Of a DNA stretch of 32,475 nucleotides, positions 1 through 8,557 are shown piece by piece. Numbering within the stretch: position 1 is the first letter of the stretch; each line of letters opens with the position of its first letter. The notes under the pieces are model-generated. The model was not told the DNA's origin, searched no databases, and worked only from the letters and a program-made list of their open reading frames with translations. The DNA is from Candidatus Kuenenia stuttgartensis (GTDB lineage: Bacteria; Planctomycetota; Planctomycetia; Pirellulales; UBA1268): NCBI GenBank assembly GCA_945883745.1, contig CAMCYH010000030.1:1-32475 (forward strand). The letters are read 5' to 3'. A program made the translations under genes and the position numbers.

Positions 1-885
1 CTGGCCTGGGCCGACGCCACCGGGTTCATGGGCGTCGCGCCGGCCTGGTGGCTCCTGCCGATCCTCGTGCTCTTCGCCGTGGGGGGCGTCAACGAGCTGG
101 TGCACCTGTTCAGCCGGCACGATCTGCTCATGCCGGCCTGGACGCTCCGCGGAGGCGTGGTGGCCACGTTTCTGGCCGTGGCCTTCGGCACACAGTGGTT
201 TGTAATGAAGACTGGAGAAGCCGCGCCGGTGGCGGCGCTGAGCTGGGCCGTGGTGGCCTTCACTCTGGCGGCTGGCTGTCTGTTCGTGCTGGAGGTGATC
301 GGCTACCGGCCGCAGGGGCGGTCGCTCGAGCGGCTGGCCGCGGGTTTCTTCATCCTCACCTACCTTGGTGTGCCGATGGCGTTCATGGTGAGCCTGCGGC
401 TGCTGGGCGTCACAAGCCTCGGTGTGGAGCAGCGGGGGCCCGCCCACCTTGGAATCCTGCCGCTGGTGAGCATGGTGGCTGTTGTGAAGGCGGGCGACAT
501 CGCGGCGTATCTGGCTGGGTCGCTGGTTGGCGCGACGAAGATGGCGCCGGTGCTCAGCCCCGGGAAGACCTGGGAGGGGGCCGCGGCGTCGCTGGCTGGC
601 TCGGCAGCCGCCGCATGGCTTGTGCTTCACGGCCTCGTTGGTGTGGGGCTGGGGCTTGCAGTGCCGTCGCAGCCTTGGGGTGGGTGGCTCGTTTTTGGTC
701 TGCTGGTGGGCGGTGCAGGGATGCTCGGCGACCTCGCCGAATCGCTCATCAAGCGGGAGGCCAACGCGAAGGACTCGGGCCATTCGCTCGGCGGGCTTGG
801 CGGTGTGCTCGACCTCGTCGACTCGCTGCTCTTCGCCGCCCCGGTGGCGTGGGCCCTCTGGGCTACCGGTCTGGCCGGGTTGTGA
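1..885 (+). CDS. cdsA: Phosphatidate cytidylyltransferase, 3' part (5' end outside window)
   Basis: This enzyme makes CDP-diacylglycerol from phosphatidate and CTP, the branch point for bacterial phospholipids, in the inner membrane. The frame is open from base 1, upstream of the first in-window ATG at 28, so the true start lies outside. Several hydrophobic helices precede the family core: an SPGKTWEG segment near the middle and a C-terminal block with KRE...KDSGHSLGGLGG followed by LDLVDS. The classical CdsA signature has HGG and LDRxD there. Here His and Arg are replaced, but both Asp residues and the KD are kept, so activity is likely. A perfect 9-bp hairpin with a short T run follows about 190 bases later and may end the transcript. 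Confidence 0.9.
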   Translation: MAWADATGFMGVAPAWWLLPILVLFAVGGVNELVHLFSRHDLLMPAWTLRGGVVATFLAVAFGTQWFVMKTGEAAPVAALSWAVVAFTLAAGCLFVLEVIGYRPQGRSLERLAAGFFILTYLGVPMAFMVSLRLLGVTSLGVEQRGPAHLGILPLVSMVAVVKAGDIAAYLAGSLVGATKMAPVLSPGKTWEGAAASLAGSAAAAWLVLHGLVGVGLGLAVPSQPWGGWLVFGLLVGGAGMLGDLAESLIKREANAKDSGHSLGGLGGVLDLVDSLLFAAPVAWALWATGLAGL

Positions 886-906
886 TAGTTGCGCCGCTGA
901 TTGTCG

Positions 907-1024
907 CGGCATCCCGCCGGCTTGCGCCTGGCGGCTGGCTTTACGAAACCCTCGTCATCCTGGCCTCGGGTTTCTGGGCGACCGTCCGGTCGCTCTCGTA
1001 AGCCCGTCCTCCCCGCGGGCAGTG
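907..1024 (+). repeat. Dispersed intergenic repeat, copy A
   Basis: This 118-base segment aligns without gaps to 12809-12926 in the same orientation. By hand count about 96 of 118 positions match (roughly 81 %). It lies in the non-coding stretch between cdsA and phoH (886-1237), which otherwise holds a hairpin terminator and a possible promoter. No open frame is conserved between the copies. It has no transposase and no clear terminal repeats, so it looks like a REP/MITE-type dispersed element rather than a gene remnant. Confidence 0.75.
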
Positions 1025-1076
1025 CAGGGGTGGTGCAGTTATGCACTCCACCCAACCCCGGGTGGTTCACCACTCA

Positions 1077-1103
1077 GCCCCGGGCGCGAGCCCGGGGCCT
1101 TTT
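1077..1103 (+). terminator. Intrinsic terminator-like hairpin after cdsA
   Basis: A perfect 9-bp stem (GCCCCGGGC at 1077-1085 pairing with 1090-1098) closes a GCGA tetraloop and is followed by CTTTT. The core GGGCGCRAGCCC recurs at 12770-12781, so this may be a REP-like palindrome that also serves as a terminator. The T run is short. Confidence 0.5.
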
Positions 1104-1145
1104 CGCTGAAAAAACGCGGCGCGTTCCCCGAGGCAGACGCCCGTT

Positions 1146-1175
1146 TTGGGGAGTCGGCGAGTCGTGGGGTATACT
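1146..1175 (+). promoter_or_regulatory. Candidate promoter for the phoH operon
   Basis: A good -10 hexamer, TATACT (1170-1175), lies 62 bases before the phoH start. A weak -35, TTGGGG (1146-1151), sits at an 18-base spacing. It follows the cdsA terminator-like hairpin, as a new transcription unit would need. The same TATACT occurs upstream of trxB. Confidence 0.35.
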
Positions 1176-1237
1176 TCGAGGTGCTGTATTCACTGAACCC
1201 GAGAGACCAACGGCCCCAGCGGTCACCGCTGGCTCCG

Positions 1238-2167
1238 ATGCCCCGCACCACCATCGCGGAAGTCGATTCGAAACGACTCGTGACCGTCTTCGGTCCGCGG
1301 GATCAGCACCTTCGCCGTATCCGGGCCGCGCTCGGGGTGGGCGTGTCGGCCCGAGACGAATCGATTCACATCGAGGGGGACGAGTCGGCCGTGGCTCAGG
1401 CGGCCGAAATCTTCGAGCAACTCGACAAGATCGCCCGCGAGCGCGGCTCCGTCGAGGCCGACGACGTGACGCAATTGCTGGCCGTGGCCGCCGGTCAGGA
1501 ACCGGCCCTCAATCGCACGCCGATCGAAGTCCAGCGTGCCGGCCGGGCGGTCGTGCCTCGCACTCGAGGACAGGCCGCCTACGTCGACGCGATTCGCGAC
1601 CACGACATCGTCATCTGCTCAGGCCCCGCCGGCAGCGGAAAGACATATCTCGCCGTGGCGATGGCCGTGGCCGCCCTGCGGTCGGAGCATGTTCACAAGC
1701 TCGTGCTCGTGCGGCCGGCAGTCGAGGCGGGCGAGAGCCTCGGTTTCCTCCCTGGAGACCTTCAGGCCAAGATCAATCCCTATCTGCGGCCGCTGCTCGA
1801 CGCGCTGCGGGAGATGATGGATTTTGATCTGCTCAAACGCCTCACCGAGCAGGACGTGATCGAGATGATCCCTCTGGCCTACATGCGGGGCCGCACGCTC
1901 AACAACTCCTTCATCATTCTCGACGAGGCGCAAAACACCACCGTCGAGCAGATGAAAATGTTCCTCACGCGTCTTGGCATGCATTCAAAGATGGTGATCT
2001 CCGGGGATACGACGCAGATCGACCTGCCTCCCAATCGTCGCAGCGGGCTCATCGACGCCCTCAAGCGACTGGAGCGGGTGCCCGGCTGCGCCACCGTGAC
2101 GCTCGGCGGGTCCGACATCGTGCGTCATCCGCTCGTGCAACGCATCGTCGAGGCCTACAACAACTGA
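1238..2167 (+). CDS. phoH: PhoH-family ATPase (YbeZ/PhoH-like)
   Basis: This is a 309-residue cytoplasmic P-loop ATPase of the PhoH family, which is linked to RNA metabolism and genetically to YbeY. A KH-like N-terminal segment (about 10-65) precedes the ATPase core. Walker A is GPAGSGKT (129-136) and Walker B is ILDEAQ (227-232). The frame is open far upstream through cdsA, but family similarity begins at MPRTTIAEVDSKR, so the ATG at 1238 was chosen. The ribosome site in front is weak. It is followed 18 bases later by the 7TM-HD gene and then ybeY, a conserved neighbourhood. No key residue is missing. Confidence 0.93.
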   Translation: MPRTTIAEVDSKRLVTVFGPRDQHLRRIRAALGVGVSARDESIHIEGDESAVAQAAEIFEQLDKIARERGSVEADDVTQLLAVAAGQEPALNRTPIEVQRAGRAVVPRTRGQAAYVDAIRDHDIVICSGPAGSGKTYLAVAMAVAALRSEHVHKLVLVRPAVEAGESLGFLPGDLQAKINPYLRPLLDALREMMDFDLLKRLTEQDVIEMIPLAYMRGRTLNNSFIILDEAQNTTVEQMKMFLTRLGMHSKMVISGDTTQIDLPPNRRSGLIDALKRLERVPGCATVTLGGSDIVRHPLVQRIVEAYNN

Positions 2168-2185
2168 CATTCGTCGGTTGCCATC

Positions 2186-4651
2186 ATGAGCAGCGGTCCT
2201 TCCACCGTCCGTCGCCGCGTCAAGCGCGGCAGCTCCGTCGAAGGCCCCCAGGGATTCTGGGGCCGGCTCGTGGAGCGAGCTTCGCGGGCCGACGTGCTCG
2301 TGAGGCTCGCCATGTGCCTGGTGGCCTCGGCCGTGCTCATGATCCTGCTGCACGGCTGGACCGAGCCGCTGCCGTTTCGCGTGGGGAGCGTGCCCCCGCG
2401 GGGCGTCGTGGCCCGTGTGCCATTCGAGAAGCCTGATCCCGAGCGGACCCGCACCGCGCAGGAGCGGGCCGCCGCCCAAGTGCGGGTGGTCTATTCCCAG
2501 GACAAGGCCCCGATTGTTCGCCTTCGCGACGGCCTCAAAAATCGTGTGCTGGAGATCGCCGCATCGGAAACCCTTGCCGCCGCGTCACGTGAGGCCTGGC
2601 TCGAGTTTGCCCCAGGCGCGGCCGACGCGCTCAGGTTGATCCCGGTGCCGCCGCCGGCCGACACCAACAACCCAGCGGCTCGCCAACTGCCCGTCGCCCC
2701 AGAGCCGCCGGAAGGTTCCACGCCTGAAACAAAATCCGCTCCTGCCGAGGCTGCCGACCTCGATCGTCCGCCGGCCAGCCCCAAGAAGGGCACTGAAAAA
2801 GCTCCCGATCTGACGCCCGAGGAGCTCGCTCAACGAAAACTGATCAGCGACGCGGAGAAAGAGTTTCAGCTCTTTCGCGGCCAGCTCGGCTCAAAAGACA
2901 AGCAGCTCGCCTTCGAGAAGGCTGTGGACAGAGCGTTTGCAGAAGCCGAGAAGTTCGGCGTGCTCGAGAAGATCCAGCACGGCATCGACGAAGGCAGCCA
3001 GACCGAGATCGACATTCACCCACTCGGTGAGGCCGTTGAGACAATTCGGGTACCGGTCGCCACGGTGCTCCTCGGTGAAGCCAAGGTGCACCTCAAGGGC
3101 CGCATCGAGGAGGAGCTCGGCAAGGGGCTCTTCGCCGACCGGCTCGCCGCCTGGATCGAGCCCCGTTTGTCAGGGTCGCTGGAGATCGATCGTGATGCCA
3201 CCGCCAAAGCCAAGCAGGAGGCCGTCAAGAAGACTCCACAGCAGTTCGTACGGTACGCGGCCGGCGATGTGCTCGCCGACGCCTGTGCGCCAATCAATGC
3301 CGAGACGCTCTCCCTGCTCGAGCGGGAGCACGACGAGTACGTGAATCAGCAGGACGCCCGCAGCCGGGCCAGCCGGGCCGCTTCCCTCTTCGGCTTGTTC
3401 GCCGCGATGTTCACGCTGGCCGGTTTCTACATCCATCTCCATCACCGCGACCTGCTCGATGATCTCGGCGACGTCGCCACGCTGGTCACGCTCTCAGTCA
3501 TCACGATCATGCTGTGCATGTTCGCAGCTGGAGAAGCCTGGCGGGCCGAGATCGTGCCGCTCTTGGTGTTTGCGATGATGATCGCCATCGCGTACGACGA
3601 GGATCTTGCCCTTCTGCTGGCGGCCGAGGTGGCCCTCGTGGCGGTCGTGGGCCTGGGCCGCGGCCTTTCCGACTATGTCACGCTCACGGCTGCCTCCGCG
3701 GCCGCAATCTTCTGGATGGGGAGCATCCGCAGCCGGAGCAAACTGATCTACGTGGGGCTCTGGGCCGGCGCTGTGGCCTTCGCCACGCAACTCGGTGCCA
3801 ATCTCATCGAGGAACGGCCCTTCAGCACACAACTGCTTTACGAAGCATCCCGCACCGGTGTGTGGACGCTGCTTGCCGGCTTTCTGATGACGGGTCTCCT
3901 GCCCTTCATCGAACGGGCCTTTGGTGTCCTCACCGACCTCAGCCTTCTCGAGGTGGGCGACGTGGCCCATCCGCTTCTGCAGGAACTCGTCCGCCGGGCC
4001 CCCGGCACCTACAACCACTCGATCAACGTCGCCAGCATCGGCGAGGCGGCGGCCGACGCAATCGGCGCTCGCGGCCTGCTCGTCCGAGTCGCGGCCTACT
4101 TCCACGACATCGGCAAGATGCTCAAGCCCGCCTACTTCGTTGAGAATCAGGGTGCCGAAAACCGCCACGAGTCACTGATGCCCGCGATGAGCACTCTCAT
4201 CATCATCGCGCACGTCAAGGAGGGTGTGGAACTGGCCCGTCAGTACAATCTGCCTCGGCCGATCATCGACTTGATCGCCCAGCACCATGGCACCACACTC
4301 GTCGAGTACTTCTATCGCAGAGCAACGGAGCGGCAGCAGGCCAGCCCAGACGATCCCGAGGTCGACGAGCAGACCTACCGCTATCCGGGGCCCAAGCCGA
4401 CCACCCGCGAATCGGCGGTGCTGATGCTCGCCGACGCCACCGAGAGCGCCAGCCGGACGCTCACCGAGCCGACGCCGGCCCGCATCGCAGGCCTCGTTCA
4501 CGACCTCGCCATGAAGCGACTGCTGGACGGCCAATTCGATGACTGCGGGCTGACCCTCGAGGACCTCGAGCTCATCGAGCAGAGCCTTGTGAAGAGCCTG
4601 ACGGCCGTCTATCACGGCCGCGTCAAATACCCCGATCAGAGGACGGCCTAG
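2186..4651 (+). CDS. 7TM-HD membrane phosphohydrolase (PgpH/YqfF type)
   Basis: This 821-residue inner-membrane protein has the PgpH layout. There is one N-terminal membrane helix (about 37-55), a large extracytoplasmic domain (about 58-395), a bundle of hydrophobic helices (about 400-580) and a cytoplasmic HD domain. The metal-binding residues are visible as H611 (in YNHS) and H640-D641-I642-G643, with a later AQHHGT block. In Listeria and other Firmicutes this family degrades cyclic di-AMP; whether that is the substrate here is inference. The extracytoplasmic domain carries a proline- and charge-rich insert at about 150-215. The position between phoH and ybeY matches the phoH-yqfF-ybeY order known from Firmicutes. 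The stop codon lies 2 bases before the next start, suggesting coupled translation. Confidence 0.9.
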   Translation: MSSGPSTVRRRVKRGSSVEGPQGFWGRLVERASRADVLVRLAMCLVASAVLMILLHGWTEPLPFRVGSVPPRGVVARVPFEKPDPERTRTAQERAAAQVRVVYSQDKAPIVRLRDGLKNRVLEIAASETLAAASREAWLEFAPGAADALRLIPVPPPADTNNPAARQLPVAPEPPEGSTPETKSAPAEAADLDRPPASPKKGTEKAPDLTPEELAQRKLISDAEKEFQLFRGQLGSKDKQLAFEKAVDRAFAEAEKFGVLEKIQHGIDEGSQTEIDIHPLGEAVETIRVPVATVLLGEAKVHLKGRIEEELGKGLFADRLAAWIEPRLSGSLEIDRDATAKAKQEAVKKTPQQFVRYAAGDVLADACAPINAETLSLLEREHDEYVNQQDARSRASRAASLFGLFAAMFTLAGFYIHLHHRDLLDDLGDVATLVTLSVITIMLCMFAAGEAWRAEIVPLLVFAMMIAIAYDEDLALLLAAEVALVAVVGLGRGLSDYVTLTAASAAAIFWMGSIRSRSKLIYVGLWAGAVAFATQLGANLIEERPFSTQLLYEASRTGVWTLLAGFLMTGLLPFIERAFGVLTDLSLLEVGDVAHPLLQELVRRAPGTYNHSINVASIGEAAADAIGARGLLVRVAAYFHDIGKMLKPAYFVENQGAENRHESLMPAMSTLIIIAHVKEGVELARQYNLPRPIIDLIAQHHGTTLVEYFYRRATERQQASPDDPEVDEQTYRYPGPKPTTRESAVLMLADATESASRTLTEPTPARIAGLVHDLAMKRLLDGQFDDCGLTLEDLELIEQSLVKSLTAVYHGRVKYPDQRTA

Positions 4652-4653
4652 TC

Positions 4654-5169
4654 GTGGCTGGCATGCGGCACGGCGGCATCCCAGTCGCGGTGGACATCTC
4701 GATCGACGTTTCCAACCGGCAACGCACGGTGCTGGTGAATACCCGCAGGCTCGAGGCAGTGGCTCGCGCCGCCCTCGCGGCGGAGGCCGTGACGGCTGCC
4801 GAGCTGTCGATCATCGTGGTCAACGACCGCCGGATTGCGACCATCCACGAGAAGTGGCTCGATGATCCGACGCCCACCGACGTGATCACGTTCGACCTCG
4901 GCATGCCTGGCGATCCGTCCCTACGCGGCGACATTGTCGTGAGCGCGGAAACGGCCGCCCGGGAAGCACGGCGGCTGGCTCAAGGCCGACAGGGCTGGAC
5001 GCCGCAGCTCGAACTTGCCTACTACCTCGTCCACGGCATTCTCCACCTCACCGGCCACGATGACCGCGCCGCGGAAGACCGCCGCAGGATGCGGCTTCGT
5101 GAGCGGTCCGTCATGAAGGCTGCCGGCCTGCCGCCCCCGCCACGGCGGCCGCCCCGTCGCCGCTCGTAA
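4654..5169 (+). CDS. ybeY: Endoribonuclease YbeY (rRNA maturation factor)
   Basis: YbeY is a single-domain metal-dependent RNase needed for 16S rRNA 3'-end maturation and ribosome quality control. The 171-residue frame has the signature HGILHLTGHDD (127-137), with zinc ligands H127 and H131. The third ligand, His in E. coli, is Asp here (position 137), with an extra His at 135. I believe this variant occurs in related phyla, but I could not check it. The start is GTG at 4654, two bases after the previous stop; an in-frame ATG at 4663 is an alternative. The gene is 11 bases from the CorC-type gene, as in the E. coli ybeZ-ybeY-ybeX order. Confidence 0.92.
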   Translation: MAGMRHGGIPVAVDISIDVSNRQRTVLVNTRRLEAVARAALAAEAVTAAELSIIVVNDRRIATIHEKWLDDPTPTDVITFDLGMPGDPSLRGDIVVSAETAAREARRLAQGRQGWTPQLELAYYLVHGILHLTGHDDRAAEDRRRMRLRERSVMKAAGLPPPPRRPPRRRS

Positions 5170-5180
5170 GCCCCGCACGC

Positions 5181-6485
5181 ATGAATCTCTCCGGACCGCT
5201 CGGGATCGAATCGGCCATCGGCCTCTTGTGTGTAGCCGCCCTCGCGGCCATGCAGGCCCGTGCGTTTCGCGGCGCGCAGCGACACGAGATCCAGGAGATC
5301 TGCAGCCGCCGGGGCCGACCTGAACGCTGCGTCGAGATCGTCAATGGCAGCGAGACGATCGCCTTCATCACCGCTTCGGTGGTGGTGATGGCGGCGGTCG
5401 TTGCCACGCTGCTGGCATCGCGGTGGCTGGTGGCGGCCACGGCCGAGTCGCCAGCGCTCAAGGTATCGGGCGTGGCCGGCTGGATCCTGCTGTCGTGGGC
5501 AATGCTCGTGGTGGTGCCGATGCTGTTCACGAAATTTGTCGGGGCCTGGTTCGTGGTGGCCACATGGAGCCTTTGGCGTCCGATCGTGAACATCCTCGCG
5601 CCTGTCGTATGCCTGCTGGCGGGCATATCGTCCGGGCTGGCCCGGTTCGTCGGCCGTGGCTCAGCCACGAAAGCGGACGAAGGGCGTCAGGATGAACTGC
5701 TTGCCGTCGTCGATGAGGCGCACCGCGAAGGATGGCTACCCGGCGCGACTCGGGCGATGATCGAAGGGGTGATGGATCTTCATGAAGTCCGCGTGGGACA
5801 GATCATGACGCCCCGCATGGAAATGATCTCCATACCGCTGGCCACCCCCTGGGACGAGGCCATCCGCATGGTGTCGGAAAGCGGCCACACACGGCTGCCT
5901 GTCTGGGGCCGCTCTCCCGAAGACGTGGTGGGCATCCTCCACACTCGCGAGCTGCTGGCCAAGCTCGTGGAGGCTCCCACCGACGGGCAGGCCCCGCGGC
6001 CGTCGCACGACCTGCGGTCTCTGCTGCGGCCCCCCTACTTCGTGCCGGAATCGATGAGCGTGCAGAAGCTGCTGCGTGAGCTCCAACGGGGCCGCACCCA
6101 TCTGGCGATGGTGACCGACGAGTTTGGTGGCGTCTCGGGACTGGTGACGATCGAGGACGCGCTCGAGGAAATCGTGGGCGAGATCGCCGACGAACACGAT
6201 GAGGCCTTTTCTGACGGCATGCGGATCGTGTCCGACTCCGTCTGCGAGGTCCTCGGCCACGTCCGGCTCGACACTCTCAACAAGCGGTTCGGCACACACC
6301 TCCCCGCCGATGCCGACTACGAGACGCTCGGGGGCTTCGTGTTTCACGAGTTCGGACGCATCCCACACGTGGGTGACACGCTCACCGTCAATGGGGTGGC
6401 GCTCGAGGTGCTGGCCGCCACGCGGCGGCGGATCGACTTGGTGCGGGTGGAGCGGCTCCCAGAAGTGCAGACCAATGGCGGCTGA
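5181..6485 (+). CDS. CNNM/CBS/CorC-HlyC domain membrane protein
   Basis: This is a 434-residue inner-membrane protein of the hemolysin C/CorC family, implicated in divalent cation (Mg2+/Co2+) homeostasis. The domains run in the usual order. An N-terminal membrane region (about 10-150) resembles the CNNM domain. A CBS pair follows (about 205-340, with QIMTPRMEM and the acidic segment TIEDALEEIVGEI). The last part is a CorC_HlyC domain (about 350-430, ending LGGFVFHEFGRIPHVGD). The E. coli neighbour YbeX lacks the membrane domain, so no symbol is given. Its 3' end overlaps the recO start by 11 bases. Confidence 0.88.
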   Translation: MNLSGPLGIESAIGLLCVAALAAMQARAFRGAQRHEIQEICSRRGRPERCVEIVNGSETIAFITASVVVMAAVVATLLASRWLVAATAESPALKVSGVAGWILLSWAMLVVVPMLFTKFVGAWFVVATWSLWRPIVNILAPVVCLLAGISSGLARFVGRGSATKADEGRQDELLAVVDEAHREGWLPGATRAMIEGVMDLHEVRVGQIMTPRMEMISIPLATPWDEAIRMVSESGHTRLPVWGRSPEDVVGILHTRELLAKLVEAPTDGQAPRPSHDLRSLLRPPYFVPESMSVQKLLRELQRGRTHLAMVTDEFGGVSGLVTIEDALEEIVGEIADEHDEAFSDGMRIVSDSVCEVLGHVRLDTLNKRFGTHLPADADYETLGGFVFHEFGRIPHVGDTLTVNGVALEVLAATRRRIDLVRVERLPEVQTNGG

Positions 6486-8520
6486 GAAGGCACGCACCAT
6501 CGTCATCCGGGCCATCCCCTTCGGGGAAACGAGCTGCGTGGCCACGCTCTACACCCGCGAGCTTGGCAAGGTGCGGGGGCTGGCAAAGGGGGCGTGGCGA
6601 CCAAAGAGCGGTTTCGACGCCGCCCTTGACCTGCTTTCGATCTGTCAGGTACTCGTCCTTCGGAAATTTTCGGGCGGTCTCGACGTGCTGACGGAAGCCT
6701 CGCTCGAGCACCGGTTTCGTGTTGGCAGTTTGAAGGCCTTCCATGCAGCCCTGTATGTCGCGGAACTGCTCGATGCTCTCACTGCCGATGGCGATGCCCA
6801 ACCCGATCTTTTCGATGCCGCCCATGCCACACTCCGCACGTTGTCCAGCCCGCGACCGGCCACCGCGTCAGACGACGCCGTGCCGTCGGTCAGTGGGCCT
6901 GATGACGACGTGGTTCGCGTTGCAGTGCTCCGCTTCGAGCTGGAACTCCTCCGGATCGTCGGCCATGCGCCGGCGCTCTTCCGCTGCGCCGAATGTGAGG
7001 CGGCCGTCGGCGAAGCCAGCAGGACGTTCTTCGGGATGCTCGATGGCGGTGTTCTCTGCCCCGCCTGCCGGCGCGGGAAACGGTCGGTCATCTCGATCTC
7101 CCGCGATGCGATGGCCGGCCTGCGGCTGTTGGCCCGCTCGCGGGATGCGTGGCAGCAGCTTCGACTGCCGACGGCCGCCGGAGGCGAACTGCGCGCGATC
7201 ATGAACACCTACTTCGCCAATCTTCTCGGTCGACGCCTCCGGACGGCCCGCTGGCTTGCGGCCCTGCTCGTGGTCGCCGCCGCCCTCTCCGGTGGCTGCG
7301 CTACGCTGAAGATGCCCACGTGGCCCTGGACCGGCGAAGATGCCGCGGCCAAGACGAAGGAGGGGCAACTGGCCGAGGAACTGGGCGAGGATGCCGACTC
7401 GGATGTGCTTTCCTCAGAATATGTCTCCGCCTCCGCCGACACCGGCTTCGACTACCTCAAGGGGGAAAACATCAAGAAGCGGTGGAAGAAGATGGTCGGC
7501 CGCGGCCCCAACGAGCCGGTAGCTCGCAAGGCGCTCGAGCAAGGCGACGAACTGTTCCGGCAGGGGAAATACAAGCAGGCTATTTCCTCCTACAAGAAGG
7601 CGATCGATCGCTGGCCCGACTCGGTGATCGAAGAAGATGCCATGTGGCAGCTCGGCGAATGCCAGTTCTTCACCGACCAATATCCGAAGGCCGAAGATAC
7701 ATACACCGAGCTGGTGAAGAAGTATGCCAATACTCGCTACCTGGACCGCGTCGCCCAGCGACAGTTCCTCATCGGCCAATACTGGCTCGCCATCGACGAG
7801 CAGCTTCACCTGCCGGTGCTGGTGCCGAACCTCGTCGACCGCAGCCGGCCGCTGTTTGACACCCCGGGCCGTGCCCTCAAGGCCTTCGAACACGTGCGGC
7901 TGAACGACCCCCGCGGTGAACTGGCCGACGACAGCATCATGGCCACGGCCAACGCTCATTTCGTCGACCGCCAGTGGCTCGATGCCGACTACTTCTACGG
8001 ACTGCTCCGCAGCGAGTACCCTGACAGTGACTTCCTACTCCCGGCCCACCTCTTTGGCCTGCAGTCCAAGCTCCAGGCCTATCAGGGACCGGGATATGAA
8101 GGGGGCGTGCTCGACGAGGCCGAGCTGCTCGCCGACCAGGTGCTCGTGCAGTTTCCCGATCAGCTCTCCGCCGAGGATGAGGAACGGGTGATCAAGGCCC
8201 GCGCCGAGATCGCCGCCCAGCAGGCGACGCGGCACTGGACCCGGGCCGAGTTCTACGCCAAGGGGAAGCACTATTCGTCAGCCCGCATCTACTACGCGAT
8301 GATCGCCCGCGACTACCCCAAGACGATGCTCGCCGAACGGGCCCGCTCACGGCTCGGTGAGCTGCAGGGCCTCGAGGACGTCTCCGACAACCCGCTGCCG
8401 ATGCTGACGCAGTTCTTCAACCCCGACTCGCTCAAGGAGGCGGAACTCGACGCCATGGCAGAGGCCGACGAGATGATCGCGCGGCAGGACACCTCTGGGG
8501 CAGGCCCCCAGATTCGCTAG
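6475..8520 (+). CDS. recO: RecO fused in frame to a BamD-like lipoprotein
   Basis: The first ~260 residues are a complete RecO, the recombination mediator that helps RecR load RecA. An OB-fold start (RTIVIRAIPFGETSCVATLY) is followed by a helical domain. A zinc finger is formed by C171, C174, C195 and C198, and a RecO-like C-terminal helix (NTYFANLLGRRLRTARWL) follows. There is no stop codon after it. The frame runs straight into a hydrophobic segment, a lipobox (LSGGC) and a TPR lipoprotein, giving 681 residues in all. A cytoplasmic repair protein and a lipoprotein are unlikely to act as one chain, so an internal start at 7201 is proposed. A sequencing error that removed a stop is the other explanation. 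The start overlaps the preceding gene by 11 bases. Confidence 0.85.
   Translation: MAAEKARTIVIRAIPFGETSCVATLYTRELGKVRGLAKGAWRPKSGFDAALDLLSICQVLVLRKFSGGLDVLTEASLEHRFRVGSLKAFHAALYVAELLDALTADGDAQPDLFDAAHATLRTLSSPRPATASDDAVPSVSGPDDDVVRVAVLRFELELLRIVGHAPALFRCAECEAAVGEASRTFFGMLDGGVLCPACRRGKRSVISISRDAMAGLRLLARSRDAWQQLRLPTAAGGELRAIMNTYFANLLGRRLRTARWLAALLVVAAALSGGCATLKMPTWPWTGEDAAAKTKEGQLAEELGEDADSDVLSSEYVSASADTGFDYLKGENIKKRWKKMVGRGPNEPVARKALEQGDELFRQGKYKQAISSYKKAIDRWPDSVIEEDAMWQLGECQFFTDQYPKAEDTYTELVKKYANTRYLDRVAQRQFLIGQYWLAIDEQLHLPVLVPNLVDRSRPLFDTPGRALKAFEHVRLNDPRGELADDSIMATANAHFVDRQWLDADYFYGLLRSEYPDSDFLLPAHLFGLQSKLQAYQGPGYEGGVLDEAELLADQVLVQFPDQLSAEDEERVIKARAEIAAQQATRHWTRAEFYAKGKHYSSARIYYAMIARDYPKTMLAERARSRLGELQGLEDVSDNPLPMLTQFFNPDSLKEAELDAMAEADEMIARQDTSGAGPQIR
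7201..8520 (+). CDS. BamD/YfiO-like TPR lipoprotein (nested start inside recO frame)
   Basis: Read from ATG 7201 this is a 439-residue lipoprotein. Its N-terminus has arginines, the hydrophobic run WLAALLVVAAAL and a lipobox ending in C33 (LSGGC). Tetratricopeptide-like repeats follow (for example ALEQGDELFRQGKYKQAISS) and two further TPR-like stretches later. This matches BamD/YfiO-type outer-membrane assembly lipoproteins, although it is longer than E. coli BamD (about 245 residues). A GGAGG lies 16 bases before the ATG, a long spacing. The next gene is lptE, another outer-membrane biogenesis lipoprotein, which supports the role. The first ~20 codons would also encode the RecO C-terminal helix, so one stretch would serve two proteins in the same frame. 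Confidence 0.7.
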   Translation: MNTYFANLLGRRLRTARWLAALLVVAAALSGGCATLKMPTWPWTGEDAAAKTKEGQLAEELGEDADSDVLSSEYVSASADTGFDYLKGENIKKRWKKMVGRGPNEPVARKALEQGDELFRQGKYKQAISSYKKAIDRWPDSVIEEDAMWQLGECQFFTDQYPKAEDTYTELVKKYANTRYLDRVAQRQFLIGQYWLAIDEQLHLPVLVPNLVDRSRPLFDTPGRALKAFEHVRLNDPRGELADDSIMATANAHFVDRQWLDADYFYGLLRSEYPDSDFLLPAHLFGLQSKLQAYQGPGYEGGVLDEAELLADQVLVQFPDQLSAEDEERVIKARAEIAAQQATRHWTRAEFYAKGKHYSSARIYYAMIARDYPKTMLAERARSRLGELQGLEDVSDNPLPMLTQFFNPDSLKEAELDAMAEADEMIARQDTSGAGPQIR

Positions 8521-8557
8521 GCCGGTGGCCGACGGCGGGCCATGCCGAGATGTCACG

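Noticed and set aside
721..870. CdsA signature lacking the usual HGG and LDR residues
   Set aside because: The catalytic Asp and KD residues are kept, and I recall GLGG/LD-type variants in planctomycetes and relatives, so this is probably lineage-normal.
527..1237. Upstream extension of the phoH frame into cdsA
   Set aside because: It crosses the repeat and terminator hairpin and has no PhoH similarity before residue 1 at position 1238.
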